DNA of 64,000 bases, from assembly GCA_032209605.1 (NCBI GenBank), contig JASFXZ010000012.1, positions 6,014,001-6,078,000 on the forward strand, written 5' to 3'. The translations under genes and the position numbers were made by a program. Numbering within the stretch: position 1 is the first letter of the stretch; the number at the start of each line of letters is the position of its first letter. Source of the stretch: Mactromeris polynyma. Taxonomy: Eukaryota; Mollusca; Bivalvia; Venerida; Mactridae. Below the pieces are notes generated by a model. The model saw only the letters and a list, made by a program, of their open reading frames with translations. It had not been told where the DNA came from and ran no database searches. Shown here piece by piece: positions 61,913 through 64,000 of the stretch.

Positions 61913-62225
61913 GTATTTATTGGTTATTTTCTATAGTTACTATGCCCATCTGAGCAAAAGATGTTCGTGAAGTTTTGTATTCAATCTGTGTTCATTGTCT
62001 ATAATTAATTGTTAGTCATCTGTTATCACTTTAGAGGTCACACTTTTCTCCTAATTTCAATCAAACATGGTCAGAATATTTGCCTCAATGAAATCAGAAA
62101 CCCAGTCAGTACGTCAAATCATTGGAATACCTTATTATCAAGTTAGATGCTACATCTTTCTACCTGATGTACATGAAACTTGGTTCTACTTTATTAATCC
62201 AATCTATTACAAGTTACACAGTTTC

Positions 62226-62532
62226 TATGGTATGAGTACTGTGTGTATGAGTGAAGCAGGGCCAGTGTGTATGAGTACTGTGTGTATGAGTGAAGCAGGG
62301 CCAGTGTGTATGAGTACTGTGTGTATGAGTGAAGCAGGGCCAGTGTGTATGAGTACTGTGTGTATGAGTGAAGCAGGGCCAGTGTGTATGAGTACTGTGT
62401 GTATGAGTGAAGCAGGGCCAGTGTGTATGAGTACTGTGTGTATGAGTGAAGCAGGGCCAGTGTGTATGAGTGAAGCAGGGCCAGTGTGTATGAGTGAAGC
62501 AGGGCCAGTGTGTATGAGTGAAGCAGGGCCAT
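62226..62532. repeat. 39-bp / 24-bp minisatellite
   Basis: Six copies of a 39-bp unit (TATGAGTACTGTGTGTATGA, GTGAAGCAGGGCCAGTGTG) then copies of a 24-bp sub-unit lacking the first 15 bases. Both lengths are multiples of three, which keeps frames open on both strands (62067-62687, 62194-62554). Confidence 0.9.
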
Positions 62533-62556
62533 TATCGTGCTGTTGTTGGCTCATTA

Positions 62557-63126
62557 TACCCCCACAAACGAAGTTTGAGGGGGTATATAGGAGTGAGCTT
62601 GTCGGTCGGTCGGTCGGTCGGTCTGTCGGTCGGTCTGTCTGTCGGTCGGTCTGTCGGTTTTCATGGTTTCCGGACGATAACTCATGAAAGGCTAGACAGA
62701 TTTGAAAAATATTTGGTACACAGGTGTAACATCAGAAGATACAGGTCAAGTTCGATATTGGGGCTGGTGGGGCCAAGGTCAAGGTCACTGTTACTAAAAA
62801 TAGTTTCTCTTGGTTTTCATGGTTTCCGGACGATAACTCATGAAAGGCTAGACAGATTTGAAAATTTTTTGGTACACAGGTGTAACATCAGAAGATACAG
62901 GTCAAGTTCGATATTGGGGCTGGTGGGGCCAAGGTCAAGGTCACTGTTACTAAAAATAGTTTCTCTTGGTTTTCATGGTTTCCGGACGATAACTCATGAA
63001 AGGCTAGACAGATTTGAAAAATTTTTGGTACACAGGTGTAACATCAGAAGATACAGGTCAAGTTCGATATTGGGGCTGGTGGGGCCAAGGTCAAGGTCAC
63101 TGTTACTAAAAATAGTTTCTCTTACT
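62557..63126. repeat. dispersed repeat 'C' with (TCGG/TCTG)n and 3 x 156-bp units
   Basis: Starts CCCCACAAACGAAGTTTGAG, GGGGTATATAGGAGTGAGC, then a TCGG/TCTG run (62597-62658). Three units of 156 bases follow, each from TTTTCATGGTTTCCGGACG to AAAATAGTTTCTCTTGG. A 206-codon frame (62518-63138) stays open because 156 is a multiple of three. A related start occurs at about 63790 (CCCCACTTCAAAATATGCAA, GGGGGCTATATGG). Confidence 0.75.
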
Positions 63127-64000
63127 TTCACTTACTAGCAAATGGTTTGTTTTTAGTTGTAAACGACTTATCTTTCTGTGAAAATAACTGTTATTTCTAG
63201 CATATTGTTTGATATATTTTGCATTGATTTAGTTCCATTTTGCCCAGCTTTTTGTGAGCAATTCTATACAAGTTCAGTTTTTTATTTCACAGGAACTGTT
63301 GATTAGTTCTTACTGTTCTGTTGGCAGCATTTTTGGTTTATTACATTCAGATACTAGCAAATGGTTTGTTTTTGTTGTTGAAGACTCGCCTTTCAGTGAA
63401 AATAACGGGATTTCTTTTAAAATCCATTGAAATAAGGCATAATATAATGTTATATCCAGGTAGTTTGATTATTTGATTAAATCTGTGAAACTGCAGTCAA
63501 GGACAATGGAACAAAATGTCTTGATTGCGAATATAAATTGTATCAATTTAATACGCTTTGTTGCTATATTTGTTCGAATTTGAATGCAAAATGTTCAGAT
63601 CTTGGGAGTTAAAATCAAATATATTGGTGTTACTAGTTCATACTCTAGTCGAATGTATCATTATATTTCTTTGTGACAAAGTGCTATATATTACTGTTCA
63701 TTTTTTCTATTTTATTGATTTTGACCTGACTCCCATACTGTGGTATTCATATCACCTCCGAAATATTAAAATGTACACAATTCTTATTATAACCCCACTT
63801 CAAAATATGCAATGGGGGCTATATGGGAATCACCACTTGTTCCGTCATGTCACATAACATGGTTTTCCATGAATTATTTCTACCAAGCCTAGTTGTGTAT
63901 ATTGTCGGCACATTCTGATTGTGGTCCTGTAGTGATAGATAGTGATAGATAATTTCATTGTCTTGACTGGCGGCCATCTTTGAATTTATCAAAAATATGT
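63127..64000. other. IDE intron, no exon recognised
   Basis: AT-rich. A direct repeat ACTAGCAAATGGTTTGTTTTT occurs at 63134 and about 63353. The frame at 63558-63857 has no IDE similarity. Confidence 0.4.

Noticed and set aside
62067..63138. Two plus-strand frames of 206 codons and minus-strand frames of about 110
   Set aside because: Built from 39/24-bp and 156-bp tandem units whose lengths are multiples of three; no domain and they lie within an IDE intron.

Overview
This looks like nuclear DNA of a bivalve mollusc. The DNA is AT-rich, genes are split into small exons with GT...AG introns, and it is dense with minisatellites, small TIR elements, a tRNA-derived SINE and dispersed repeats whose ends resemble families I associate with bivalve genomes (the GGGCATAT-, TGAGGGGGTATAT- and GGCCCTCTTG-ended families). 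The bivalve assignment is inference from repeat types; the species is not determined.

1-10.4 kb is transposon debris: a tRNA-like SINE, a fold-back element, and a decayed Ty3/gypsy retrotransposon (zinc-knuckle trace, reverse transcriptase, integrase; about 6.2-9.3 kb) split by a 1.6 kb PIF/Harbinger-like element that still has TIRs and a piece of HARBI1-type transposase.

10.5-16.2 kb is the most unusual part. A Tc1/mariner element has a perfect 26-bp TIR at both ends (10502-10527 and 16165-16190), each flanked by TA. Its DD34E transposase gene is cut in two by about 3.4 kb that carries an apparently intact, multi-exon DEDDh 3'-5' exonuclease gene (exons 12708-12900, 13398-13526, 13971-14785). 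The 5' flank of the same element also holds the 3' end of a CR1/L2-like LINE. So a spliced nuclease gene sits as cargo between transposon ends.

16.2-28.8 kb has no well-supported host gene. It contains a decayed DIRS-like retroelement on the minus strand (17.4-19.3 kb), a minisatellite that reads Gly-Tyr-rich on the minus strand (19.4-19.6 kb), a 551-bp TIR element, two copies of a 'CTCCCG' dispersed repeat, a pair of CRE palindromes and short tandem arrays.

28.8-61.9 kb is one plus-strand host gene, insulin-degrading enzyme (IDE, M16A metallopeptidase). Twenty-four consecutive coding exons keep phase at every junction and give about 881 codons from the first visible ATG. The zinc ligands (HFCEH plus a downstream Glu), the RTKEQLGY substrate-binding segment and the HEG exosite region are all present. 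The first visible exon begins at a 3' splice site, so a leader exon lies upstream unseen, and the last roughly 100 residues lie beyond the window. The introns hold at least ten tandem arrays (22 to 156-bp units, up to 1.4 kb), a hAT-like element whose end became a minisatellite, pogo-like TIR elements, and nested copies of three dispersed families. One intron has its 3' splice site triplicated.

61.9-64 kb is the next IDE intron, filled by a 39/24-bp minisatellite and a 3 x 156-bp repeat element.
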